Positions 9,292-16,867 of a stretch of 33,718 nucleotides of DNA are shown here, piece by piece (within the stretch, counting starts at the first letter, position 1; each line of letters starts with the position of its first letter). The DNA comes from Bacteroidales bacterium (GTDB taxonomy: Bacteria > Bacteroidota > Bacteroidia > Bacteroidales > CAIWKO01). Below the pieces are notes generated by a model. The model did not search any database, was not told where the DNA came from, and worked only from the letters and a program-made list of their open reading frames with translations. Both the position numbers and the translations under genes were made by a program. The DNA lies in contig JALOBU010000034.1 in the NCBI GenBank assembly GCA_023228145.1, positions 1 to 33,718 on the forward strand, given 5' to 3'.

Positions 9292-10389
9292 ATGTTATTA
9301 TATCAGATAGCTGTTACACTAATTCCCGGGATAGGCGATATAACAGGTAAAAAACTTATTGCATACTGCGGGGGCATTGAAGAAGTGTTTAAAACAAAAA
9401 AAACACAATTATTAAAAATACCCGGCATACGAAATACACTGGCAACATCTGTAATTGACTCAAGAACGGAAGCTCTTAAACGTGCTGAAAAAGAAATTAG
9501 ATTTATTGAAAAATATCATATTGCTACATTTTTTTTCACAGAAAACTCATATCCTGCACGACTAAAACACTGTATAGACTCCCCCATGATGCTGTATTAT
9601 AAAGGGAATGCTGATTTCAATAAACAAAAAATTATCAGCGTGGTTGGTACAAGAAGCGCCACCGAATATGGCAAAGAATGTTGCAGACAACTGATTGAAG
9701 GGCTGGCAGATACCGACGCTCTTATAGTAAGCGGATTGGCCCATGGTATTGATTCCCATGCACACAGGGAAGCTTTAAAAAATAATCTTGAAACCATTGC
9801 TGTGGTTGGCCATGGCCTTGATAGAATTTATCCGGCAGTAAATAAAGCTCTGGCAGAAAAAATAATTGCCAGGGGAGGTATTATTACTGATTTTATAAGC
9901 GAAACAAATCCTGACAGGGAGAATTTTCCGAAAAGAAACCGGATTATAGCAGGCATGTCTGATGCCACAGTTGTTGTTGAAGCAGCAAAAAAGGGCGGAG
10001 CATTGATAACAGCCGACATTGCAAATTCATATAATAGAGATGTGTTTGCTGTTCCAGGAAAAATTACCGACATCTATTCAGAAGGATGTAACCATTTTAT
10101 TAAAACAAATAAAGCGGCATTAATTCAATCGGCAAATGATATAAAATATCTGATGGGGTGGGATGTTAAAAAGAAGAAAAACGAGACAATACAACGAAAA
10201 CTTTTTGTAAATCTTAGCCCCGATGAAAATTTAATTGTCGCTCTTCTAACAGAAAATGTTCAGATGAGTGTTGACGGCATTTGCTTGGAATTACAAATAA
10301 CAACCAGCCGTGTTGCCGCGGCCTTGCTAAATCTGGAATTGGAAGGTATTGTTAAAAGCTTGCCGGGGAAAATGTATTGTCTTTTATAA
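9292..10389 (+). CDS. dprA: DNA-processing protein DprA
   Basis: Binds incoming single-stranded DNA and loads RecA during natural transformation; it is also kept in many non-competent bacteria. The 365-residue protein shows the expected architecture: an N-terminal helical domain with an HhH-like segment (TLIPGIGDITGKKL), a Rossmann-like core with VVGTRSATEYG, VSGLAHGIDSHAHREAL, FPKRNRIIAGMSDATVVVEA and KKGGALITADIAN, and a C-terminal winged-helix part (about residues 300-365). Length and motifs are complete. It has its own start after a 219-nt AT-rich gap. Its last six bases overlap the end of the convergent PrsW gene, so the two transcripts are antisense at their 3' ends. Confidence 0.96.
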   Translation: MLLYQIAVTLIPGIGDITGKKLIAYCGGIEEVFKTKKTQLLKIPGIRNTLATSVIDSRTEALKRAEKEIRFIEKYHIATFFFTENSYPARLKHCIDSPMMLYYKGNADFNKQKIISVVGTRSATEYGKECCRQLIEGLADTDALIVSGLAHGIDSHAHREALKNNLETIAVVGHGLDRIYPAVNKALAEKIIARGGIITDFISETNPDRENFPKRNRIIAGMSDATVVVEAAKKGGALITADIANSYNRDVFAVPGKITDIYSEGCNHFIKTNKAALIQSANDIKYLMGWDVKKKKNETIQRKLFVNLSPDENLIVALLTENVQMSVDGICLELQITTSRVAAALLNLELEGIVKSLPGKMYCLL

Positions 10390-11106
10390 ACCCTGAGAAT
10401 TGTTTTCTGCCCTGTGAGGGTTAAAAGGTGATTTTTTTTGATGATGATTTATGGCCAGAAATGTAATAGCGATAGAAGCACCCAAAACCACGAAAGATAA
10501 AATAGCCAGCGCGGCATTATTTTTTTGAAAAAGAAAAAAATCATACAGTCCGTGAACTAAAGTTGCTATTGTAATACCATAAAAATAGTTCAACATTTTA
10601 TTTTGTGAAAATTTAGCCTTCCCAACGAAAAACCCCATAAAGATAGCACAAACAGCATGAAGGGGTACGGCCGTAAACATACGCAATAATGAAGACTCCA
10701 CACCTAAAGACAAAGAATATATTATGTTTTCAACTGTAGCGAAGCCCATGGATATCATTACAGAATAAACAATACCGTCAAAAGGCTCATTGAAATCTTT
10801 TTTGGGAAAAGCAAAAGTTCTCAATATTGTGAACTTACATACTTCTTCATTTAACCCCACAACTAAAAAAGCAAAAATTAAGGTAGTTAACAAGCCCTTG
10901 TTGTCGTCAACACCCATCCAAATAAAAATTTCTTCAATTATTATTGCCGGTATGATGCACAACATTCCTAATAAATAGCTGTTACGCAAAAGTTTGTAGG
11001 GTTCTTTTTCGTATTTGTCTCTGAAGTAAATAAAAAACACGATGGCAATACAAGGTGCAACGGCCAAAGGTATTGCAAATAGAAATTTGGAAATAATATC
11101 AATCAT
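10384..11106 (-). CDS. PrsW-family intramembrane metalloprotease
   Basis: A 240-residue integral membrane protein with about seven or eight hydrophobic segments. The family's likely catalytic residues are present: EEVCK (the EExxK motif) in the middle, the Glu of GFATVENIIY in the next helix, His in VPLHAVCAIFMG, and His in LVHGLYDFF. In Bacillus, PrsW performs site-1 cleavage of an anti-sigma factor; other members are CAAX-protease-like. No anti-sigma gene is adjacent, so the substrate is unknown. A CAAATTTA sequence (minus-strand TAAATTTG) lies 14 nt upstream and is a likely promoter. It is convergent with and overlaps dprA by six bases. Confidence 0.88.
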   Translation of the reverse strand: MIDIISKFLFAIPLAVAPCIAIVFFIYFRDKYEKEPYKLLRNSYLLGMLCIIPAIIIEEIFIWMGVDDNKGLLTTLIFAFLVVGLNEEVCKFTILRTFAFPKKDFNEPFDGIVYSVMISMGFATVENIIYSLSLGVESSLLRMFTAVPLHAVCAIFMGFFVGKAKFSQNKMLNYFYGITIATLVHGLYDFFLFQKNNAALAILSFVVLGASIAITFLAINHHQKKSPFNPHRAENNSQGL

Positions 11107-11119
11107 TACACAAAAAAAA

Positions 11120-11127
11120 CAAATTTA
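11120..11127 (-). promoter_or_regulatory. Putative -7 box (TAAATTTG) of the PrsW gene
   Basis: Fits TAnnTTTG and lies 13 nt before the ATG at 11106, leaving a very short leader. It sits in the divergent gap shared with the deoxynucleoside kinase gene. Confidence 0.4.
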
Positions 11128-11151
11128 TAAAATAGATTATCGTAAAAATTT

Positions 11152-11159
11152 TATTTTTG
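11152..11159 (+). promoter_or_regulatory. Putative -7 box (TATTTTTG) for the kinase-kdsB genes
   Basis: TATTTTTG fits TAnnTTTG on the plus strand, 72 nt before the kinase ATG. It is in an AT-rich stretch, so a chance match is possible. Confidence 0.3.
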
Positions 11160-11231
11160 AAAAATCATTAAGTATCCGAAAAAAAACTAATTTTATTCGT
11201 GCATTTTTTTATATAAACTAAAACAAATTTT

Positions 11232-11849
11232 ATGCATATAGCTATTGCGGGCAATATCGGCTCCGGCAAAACAACCCTGACGGGAATTCTTGCCAAACAT
11301 TTTAAATGGGAAGCGCATTATGAAGACGTGGAAACCAATCCGTATCTGGCAAGTTTTTACGACGATATGCAACGCTGGTCCTTTAATTTGCAAATATATT
11401 TTCTTAACAGCCGTTTCCGGCAGATAATAAAAATTCGTGAAGGCTCAAAAACAGTTATTCAGGACAGAACAATTTATGAAGATGCCTATATTTTTGCCCC
11501 AAACCTGCATACAATGGGCCTAATGTCCACAAGGGATTTTGATAATTACAGTTCGCTTTTCGAGTTAATGAACAGTTTTATCAAACCGCCCGACCTGCTG
11601 ATATACCTTAGGGCAGAAGTCCCTACTCTCGTCAGGCAAATACAAAAACGTAACAGGGATTATGAAAATTCAATACGCATTGATTACCTTACCCGGCTTA
11701 ATGAGCGTTATGAAGCCTGGATTTCAACTTATGATGTTGGGAAGCTACTAATAGTGGATGTGGACGACAAAGACCTCGCACACAATGCCGCCGACCAGGA
11801 AAGCTTTATTGAAAAAATCAATGCAGAACTTTACGGATTGTTTAAATAA
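11232..11849 (+). CDS. Deoxynucleoside kinase (dAK/dGK type)
   Basis: Phosphorylates a deoxynucleoside for nucleotide salvage in the cytosol. The 205-residue protein begins directly with the P-loop GNIGSGKTT (residues 7-15), has the dNK-family VIQDRTIYEDAYIFA segment (the DR-containing motif that binds the nucleoside and catalytic base region), and the lid RQIQKRNRDYE with arginines. Length matches bacterial dAK/dGK and the Bacteroidetes homologues usually called deoxynucleoside or deoxyadenosine kinase. Specificity (A, G or C) cannot be read safely from the sequence. It lies six nucleotides before kdsB, so the two are probably co-transcribed. Confidence 0.9.
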   Translation: MHIAIAGNIGSGKTTLTGILAKHFKWEAHYEDVETNPYLASFYDDMQRWSFNLQIYFLNSRFRQIIKIREGSKTVIQDRTIYEDAYIFAPNLHTMGLMSTRDFDNYSSLFELMNSFIKPPDLLIYLRAEVPTLVRQIQKRNRDYENSIRIDYLTRLNERYEAWISTYDVGKLLIVDVDDKDLAHNAADQESFIEKINAELYGLFK

Positions 11850-11855
11850 ACCACC

Positions 11856-12596
11856 ATGAATTTTGTTGGAATCATTCCGGCACGTTATGCCTCAACCCGT
11901 TTTCCAGGGAAACCCCTGATTGTTATACATGGCAAATCCATGGTACAACGTGTTTACGAACAGGCAAAAAAATCGGCAGTATTGTCGGAGGTAGTAGTTG
12001 CTACAGACGATAACCGTATTTTTGAACATGTACAACAGTTTGGCGGCAAAGTCATGATGACCTCTTCTCTGCATCGTACGGGCACGGAACGATGTAACGA
12101 AGTTGTTACATTGTTGGAAAAAGAAAATAAATTTTTTGATGTAGCAATAAATATTCAGGGCGATGAACCTTATATTCAACCCGAACAAATAAATATGCTG
12201 GCCCTATGTTTCAATAATTCTGAGGTTGCAATTGCCACATTGAAGAAAAAAGTAATTCCTGGTGACGAATTAAATAATCCAAACACAATTAAAATCGTTA
12301 CCGATATTTATAATAATGCTATTTATTTTTCACGCTCAGTAATTCCATATAAAAGAGATGATACGAAACAAGATATACCTTATTTCAAGCATATTGGCAT
12401 TTATGCCTATAAAACAAACATATTAAAAAAAATCGTGCGCCTTATTCCCGCCACGCTTGAAACAACAGAATCTCTTGAACAACTCCGCTGGCTTGAAAAC
12501 GGATATAAAATTTATATACGCGAAACTTTTTATGACAGTCATTCGGTGGATACACCCGGGGATTTATCAAAATTTAATAATTTTGCCGACCATTGA
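11856..12596 (+). CDS. kdsB: 3-deoxy-manno-octulosonate cytidylyltransferase
   Basis: Activates KDO with CTP to CMP-KDO, needed before KDO is placed on lipid A. The 246-residue sequence has the N-terminal IIPARYASTRFPGKP (residues 6-20) that binds CTP, VVATDD, the region ALKTGTER-like SLHRTGTER, and INIQGDEPYI with the metal-binding Asp. Length and motifs are complete. The enzyme makes this a lipopolysaccharide- or lipooligosaccharide-producing organism. The other KDO genes are not adjacent, but a KdsC-like phosphatase and a DAHP/KDO8P-synthase-family gene lie about 3 kb downstream on the same strand. Confidence 0.96.
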   Translation: MNFVGIIPARYASTRFPGKPLIVIHGKSMVQRVYEQAKKSAVLSEVVVATDDNRIFEHVQQFGGKVMMTSSLHRTGTERCNEVVTLLEKENKFFDVAINIQGDEPYIQPEQINMLALCFNNSEVAIATLKKKVIPGDELNNPNTIKIVTDIYNNAIYFSRSVIPYKRDDTKQDIPYFKHIGIYAYKTNILKKIVRLIPATLETTESLEQLRWLENGYKIYIRETFYDSHSVDTPGDLSKFNNFADH

Positions 12597-12646
12597 TTTT
12601 TTTTGTAATTTAGCTGAAAGAATAAACTTAATTGATTTTTTGTCAA

Positions 12647-13714
12647 ATGAATGTTTTTCAATACATTGGTGAATTATTACTTGTACATGATTGTGTGATT
12701 GTCCCCGGCTTTGGTGGATTTATTGCAAACCATATTTCTTCTCAGATACATCCGGTAACTAATAATTTTACACCACCCCGAAAAGAAATTTTGTTTAATC
12801 CGGGCATTCAACATAATGACGGTTTACTTGTTACCTACATTTCACAAAAGGAAAGTATATCTTATGAGCAGGCTTTATTAAAACTCAATAATTTTTTATC
12901 AGGATGTTTTAATAAACTTAACAACAACCAAAGTATTGATATACTTAATGTAGGCACTATCACATACGATAAATACAACAATTATAAATTTTCTCCATAT
13001 AGTGACACAAGCCTGGTATTGTCTTCTTATGGATTGGAAGAATTCATTTCTCCGGCAATACAAAGAGATGGAATTGAAAAACGCATTGAAAAAATATTTT
13101 CTGAAAGAAAAATCGTTCGTTCTGAAAGTAAAAAAGCAAATGTTTTTGCACGAATTGCTATGATTTCTGTTCCTGCTGCCGCCATTTTTGTTTGGGCTTT
13201 TCTCAACATCGGAACTATTTCTGATATTTCAAACAATTATTCAAATCTTAGCTCTATATTTTCGGTTTCAAAAAATCGCATTCCTCTTGCGGAAAAGAAC
13301 ATATTAACAACCCATGAAGCACACAACTCTCCCTATATTTGGGAAAATCCTTTTATTATTTCAGGGAAAAAACACATACTTAAACAAGAATCCACTATAG
13401 TTTATCCATTAATAACAGACAGAGCCTCTTTACCCGCAAACGAGAATACCGAAGAACTCACTTTGGTGTCCGGCAACCTTACAAATTGTAGTTATTATAT
13501 CATAGGCAGTTGTAACCGCAATGTAAGTTTTGCTGAAAACTTTAAAAACAAACTGCACAGCAACGGATATTCAAATGCAGGAGTTTTAGAGCCGGAAGGA
13601 AACGAATTATATAAAGTTTATTTTGATTGTTTTGATTCGGAAACGGAAGCCATGAATCAATTGGTTCAGGTTCACAAAAATGGCAATCCTGATGCCTGGT
13701 TGTTGAAAAAATAA
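12647..13714 (+). CDS. HU/CCDC81-like domain and SPOR domain membrane protein
   Basis: A 355-residue protein widespread in Bacteroidetes. The N-terminal part (about residues 1-70, MNVFQYIGELLLVHDCVIVP) and the next (about 71-145) resemble the two bacterial HU-CCDC81 domains, whose ligand is unclear. A single membrane helix follows at about 166-191 (FARIAMISVPAAAIFVWAFL), then a low-complexity linker, and a SPOR domain at the end (SYYIIGSCNRNVSFAENF to DAWLLKK) that binds denuded peptidoglycan glycans at division sites. The predicted topology is cytoplasmic HU-like domain, periplasmic SPOR. I take ATG 12647; an upstream TTG would add five residues. It could link a cytoplasmic partner to septal wall. 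Confidence 0.82.
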   Translation: MNVFQYIGELLLVHDCVIVPGFGGFIANHISSQIHPVTNNFTPPRKEILFNPGIQHNDGLLVTYISQKESISYEQALLKLNNFLSGCFNKLNNNQSIDILNVGTITYDKYNNYKFSPYSDTSLVLSSYGLEEFISPAIQRDGIEKRIEKIFSERKIVRSESKKANVFARIAMISVPAAAIFVWAFLNIGTISDISNNYSNLSSIFSVSKNRIPLAEKNILTTHEAHNSPYIWENPFIISGKKHILKQESTIVYPLITDRASLPANENTEELTLVSGNLTNCSYYIIGSCNRNVSFAENFKNKLHSNGYSNAGVLEPEGNELYKVYFDCFDSETEAMNQLVQVHKNGNPDAWLLKK

Positions 13715-13726
13715 TCGTTGCTATTT

Positions 13727-14407
13727 GTGGGAAAAAATAAATTGCAGCGATTTGCTGAAACAACAACTTTCAAAAATTTCGTACAACCGGAAAAATATTT
13801 TTTTACTGAGGATTTTTATTTTAAAGGCAATTGGTGTTCGAATTTTTTTAAAAACAACAACGCTCTTTATCTTGAGTTAGGATGTGGCAAGGGAGAATAT
13901 ACCGTGGGACTGGCACGTATTCATCCGTATAATAATTATCTTGGTGTTGATATCAAAGGCGCCCGAATGTGGAGGGGGGCAAAAACAGCACTGAATGAAA
14001 ACATTGAAAATGCTGGCTTTTTGCGTATCAGAATAAATCAGATTTCCCGTTTTTTCGCAAAAGGCGAGGTGAACGGAATTTGGATTACATTTCCAGACCC
14101 TCAGCCGAAACAGGCAAAAGCTGGCAAACGCCTTACCAGCCCCGAATTTCTGGAAGAATATAAAAAATTTCTGAAGCCCGGAGCAATTATACATTTGAAA
14201 ACAGACAACCTGCCTCTTTTTGATTACACGCTTGAAATAATTGAACAGCATCATCATAAGTTGCTGATGAAAACTTACGACCTTTATTCAGAGAGTATAG
14301 ACAATGAAGCAAAAAACATACAGACATTTTACGAGAAAATGTTTCTTGCTGAAGATAAAAAAATTTGTTATTTGCAATTTTGCTTAAGTCCGGATGAAAA
14401 AAAATAA
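13727..14407 (+). CDS. trmB: tRNA (guanine-N7)-methyltransferase
   Basis: Forms m7G46 in the variable loop of tRNAs using SAM. The 226-residue protein has the SAM site LELGCGKGEYT, GVDIKGARMWRGAK, and the family signature FPDPQPKQAKAGKRL in place of the more usual FPDPWPK. I start at the GTG at 13727 because the protein then reads VGKNKLQRFAETTTFKN, matching the MGKNKL start of Bacteroidetes TrmB; the TTG three codons earlier is less likely. It follows the HU-SPOR gene by 12 nt, and its last 14 bases overlap the next gene, so the genes form one transcript. Confidence 0.93.
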   Translation: MGKNKLQRFAETTTFKNFVQPEKYFFTEDFYFKGNWCSNFFKNNNALYLELGCGKGEYTVGLARIHPYNNYLGVDIKGARMWRGAKTALNENIENAGFLRIRINQISRFFAKGEVNGIWITFPDPQPKQAKAGKRLTSPEFLEEYKKFLKPGAIIHLKTDNLPLFDYTLEIIEQHHHKLLMKTYDLYSESIDNEAKNIQTFYEKMFLAEDKKICYLQFCLSPDEKK

Positions 14408-14750
14408 TATTCATAAAGATAACTCCTCTTTTTTTGCAATGGTTTATGATGTAGCAAGACAAATACCTTGTGGCAGGGTAACTTCCTATGGGGCTATCGC
14501 AGAATATCTCGGCAGCAAAAGCTCTTCCCGTATGGTAGGCTGGGCTATGAACCAATCGCATAGCCAAAAAAAACCTGTTCCTGCACACAGGGTGGTAAAT
14601 CGTAATGGTATTCTTACGGGAAAACATCATTTTGGCGGTAGTAACCTTATGAAACAATTACTGGAAAACGAGGGGATAAAAGTTGTTGATGACCAGATAA
14701 TAAATTTTAAACAGCATTTTTGGGACCCAAACAAAGAACTAAACTTTTAA
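14394..14750 (+). CDS. MGMT/ATL-like protein lacking the acceptor cysteine
   Basis: A 118-residue single-domain relative of O6-alkylguanine-DNA alkyltransferase. The helix-turn-helix (GRVTSYGAIAEYLG, residues 27-40) and arginine-finger region (SSRMVGWAM) are present, but the active-site PCHRV is PAHRV (Ala64 at the Cys position). It therefore cannot accept the alkyl group. Proteins of this kind (ATL) bind O6-alkylguanine and flag it for nucleotide-excision repair, with Trp in the well-studied members; an Ala variant is common in Bacteroidetes homologues as far as I recall. It starts inside the trmB end (14-base overlap), implying coupling. Confidence 0.85.
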   Translation: MKKNNIHKDNSSFFAMVYDVARQIPCGRVTSYGAIAEYLGSKSSSRMVGWAMNQSHSQKKPVPAHRVVNRNGILTGKHHFGGSNLMKQLLENEGIKVVDDQIINFKQHFWDPNKELNF

Positions 14751-14815
14751 TGTGTTCAAATCCCATTATGTTTTGGGCATTACAAAAAACAAGCAAGCAG
14801 AGACTATTACATTAA

Positions 14816-14848
14816 TTGGTGTTTTCAGTTAAAAAGTTTGTAGTTTTG
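14816..14848 (+). promoter_or_regulatory. Putative promoter of the epimerase-synthase-phosphatase operon
   Basis: TTG at 14816-14818 and TAGTTTTG at 14841-14848, which fits TAnnTTTG, are separated by 22 nt. The box is 16 nt before the ATG at 14865. This is the best-formed promoter in the window. Confidence 0.5.
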
Positions 14849-14864
14849 CAAAAAAATTTCTTAT

Positions 14865-15872
14865 ATGAAAATTTCTGCTTCGGTATATTCGGGAAAAGGC
14901 TTGGAGCTTGAAGCACTCATAAAAGAACTGGATGCTTACCGTGTTGATTATTTTCATATTGATTGTCTTGACGACATTCAGGTATTTGATGACATTGAAC
15001 GTATTCGCAGAATAAGCAATACCCCCATTGATTTGCATTTGATATGTCCCCGGCCGGATAAATATTATCCATTGATAGAAAAGCATCAAATAGAAAATAT
15101 AACCATTCAATATGAAGCTATTGAAAATGGCATGTCATGGCCGAAAAATATAAATTTAAAATTTGGACTAGCTATTTCTTCGCAAACTCCGGTTGATGTT
15201 TTTGACAAATATGAAAAGAATTTTTCTTTTGTTTTGTTTATGGCCACAACTCCGGGCATAAGCGGAGGAAAATTCGACAAACAAAACTTTAGGAAAATCA
15301 GAGAGTTTCGTGCCAAATATCCGGATAAAAAAATTCATGTGGACGGAGGTATCAATGCCGAACTTTCTTTTATACTCCGCAATATGGGCGTATATACTGT
15401 TGTGGTTGGCTCATACCTGTTTAAGGGCCCTTTTATAGGTTCAGCCATGCTGAATTTAAAAAGCGACGAAATAAAATCACATTATCTGGTCTCTGATTTT
15501 ATGCTCGAACAGGATGAAATTCCGGTTATTCAAGAAAAGGAACTAACGTTTGAAAAAGCCCTGTTGAAGATAGATGCATATAAAATGGGATTCACAAATA
15601 TTGCAGGCGACAATCAATGCCTGCTCGGAATTATTACAAATGCTGATATACGCAAAGGCCTTATTCACAACCTTTCAGATCTTAATAAAATCAATACCAG
15701 TTCGCTTATTAACAGAAATCCGGCATATATTTATGAGGACAATACAGTTTCTGATGCGTTGGCATATATTAAAAATCTTAATTTTCCCGTTTTATTTCTT
15801 CCTGTAATAAACCGACAAAAACAAATTACAGGAACCATAAAGTTTAACAATTTAATTAAAGGAGAATCATGA
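14865..15872 (+). CDS. Ribulose-phosphate 3-epimerase-like domain fused to a CBS pair
   Basis: A 335-residue two-domain protein. Residues 1-205 are a TIM barrel of the Rpe family with its metal and acid/base residues in place: His31 and Asp33 in FHIDCLD, His58 in DLHL, Asp160 in HVDGG, and a phosphate-binding ATTPGISGG (vs NPGFGGQ in Rpe) and VVVGSYLF. Residues 210-335 are a tandem CBS pair that reads like the tail of KdsD arabinose-5-phosphate isomerase: VSDFMLEQDEIPV, LLGIITNADIRKGL and NRNPAYIYEDN. This pair normally senses nucleotides or sugar nucleotides. Fusion to an epimerase is unusual. It overlaps the next gene by ATGA. Likely activity is a pentose-phosphate epimerase or isomerase; the true substrate is not known. 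Confidence 0.82.
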   Translation: MKISASVYSGKGLELEALIKELDAYRVDYFHIDCLDDIQVFDDIERIRRISNTPIDLHLICPRPDKYYPLIEKHQIENITIQYEAIENGMSWPKNINLKFGLAISSQTPVDVFDKYEKNFSFVLFMATTPGISGGKFDKQNFRKIREFRAKYPDKKIHVDGGINAELSFILRNMGVYTVVVGSYLFKGPFIGSAMLNLKSDEIKSHYLVSDFMLEQDEIPVIQEKELTFEKALLKIDAYKMGFTNIAGDNQCLLGIITNADIRKGLIHNLSDLNKINTSSLINRNPAYIYEDNTVSDALAYIKNLNFPVLFLPVINRQKQITGTIKFNNLIKGES

Positions 15873-16867
15873 TACTCCATCTTAACAAAAATATTAAAGC
15901 CGAAAAACTTCACAAGCTAACTGAAAAATATCAGGCCATTGTTTTAAAAAGTGACAAATTCAATATTCTAATTACCCCTTCGGCAATTAAACAAACAGAA
16001 AAAACAGACGAAGAATATATTGTCGAAAAATTTATTTTTGATTCCGACATTCAACTGGCCAGCAAAAAATACATATCTGAAAAAAGAAAAATTAAAATCG
16101 GAGATAATTATATTGGCGGAAATACAGGTAATGTGTTAATTACCATTGGCCCTTGTGCTGTTGAATCTGAAAAGCAAATAACACAGACTGCAGAGCTTAT
16201 AAACAAAATTGGTTTACGAACTTTGCGGGCCGGCTGTTTCAAACCAAGAACGTCTCCCTATACCTTTCAGGGAATGGGCGTTGCAGGATTAAAATTACTT
16301 GACAAAATCCGCAAGAAATATAATTTTACAATTGTTACCGAAGTGCGCGATTCGTCACATGCAGATGATGTTATTGCTTATGCCGACGTGATACAGATTG
16401 GCGCCAAATCAATGTATGACCACGGTATTCTAAGAAAATGCGGGAAAACTCAAAAACCTGTTTTACTAAAACGTGGTTTCGGTACTACACTGCAAGAATT
16501 TGTGCAGGCATCAGAATTTATTTTATCCGGTGGAAACCCCAATGTTATTCTTTGTGAAAGAGGCATACGAACATTTGAAACAAAAACACGCTTTACCCTT
16601 GACCTGTGTGGAGTTGCTTATCTAAAAGAAAACACAAATTTGCCGATAATACTTGACCCGAGTCACGCCATGGGATATGCTTATGGTGTTTCCGACCTGG
16701 CACGCGCATGTATGGCCATGGATATAGAAGGCCTTTTAATAGAAGTTCATCCCAACCCGTCTGTTGCGCTTTCTGACGCTTCCCAGCAATTAGATCACGA
16801 ACAATTTGTTCAATTGTTTAACACGCTAAAGCCTATTGCCAAAGCAATAAACCGTAAAATAATATGA
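15869..16867 (+). CDS. DAHP synthase, class I-beta (AroF-like)
   Basis: Condenses PEP with an aldose phosphate. Best match is 3-deoxy-D-arabino-heptulosonate-7-phosphate synthase of the Thermotoga type. The 332-residue chain has an N-terminal ferredoxin-like regulatory part (about 1-85) and the barrel with GPCAVES (94-100, metal Cys96), KPRTSPYTFQG (125-135), IQIGAKSM, VLLKRGF, LCERGIRTFE, DPSHAMG and EVHPNP. The KPRTS motif is that of DAHP synthases; KDO8P synthases have KANRS there. Context argues for caution, because it lies between a KdsD-tailed epimerase and a KdsC-like phosphatase with ATGA overlaps on both sides. It could serve the shikimate pathway or make a non-standard ulosonic acid. 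Confidence 0.85.
   Translation: MILHLNKNIKAEKLHKLTEKYQAIVLKSDKFNILITPSAIKQTEKTDEEYIVEKFIFDSDIQLASKKYISEKRKIKIGDNYIGGNTGNVLITIGPCAVESEKQITQTAELINKIGLRTLRAGCFKPRTSPYTFQGMGVAGLKLLDKIRKKYNFTIVTEVRDSSHADDVIAYADVIQIGAKSMYDHGILRKCGKTQKPVLLKRGFGTTLQEFVQASEFILSGGNPNVILCERGIRTFETKTRFTLDLCGVAYLKENTNLPIILDPSHAMGYAYGVSDLARACMAMDIEGLLIEVHPNPSVALSDASQQLDHEQFVQLFNTLKPIAKAINRKII

Noticed and set aside
13877..14657. Long open frames on the minus strand opposite trmB and the ATL gene
   Set aside because: They lie antisense to clearly coding genes and show no family motifs or signal peptides.
15869..16867. Calling this gene kdsA because of its KdsC-like neighbour
   Set aside because: The substrate motif is KPRTS, as in DAHP synthases, not KANRS, and the N-terminal regulatory part is of the DAHP class I-beta type.
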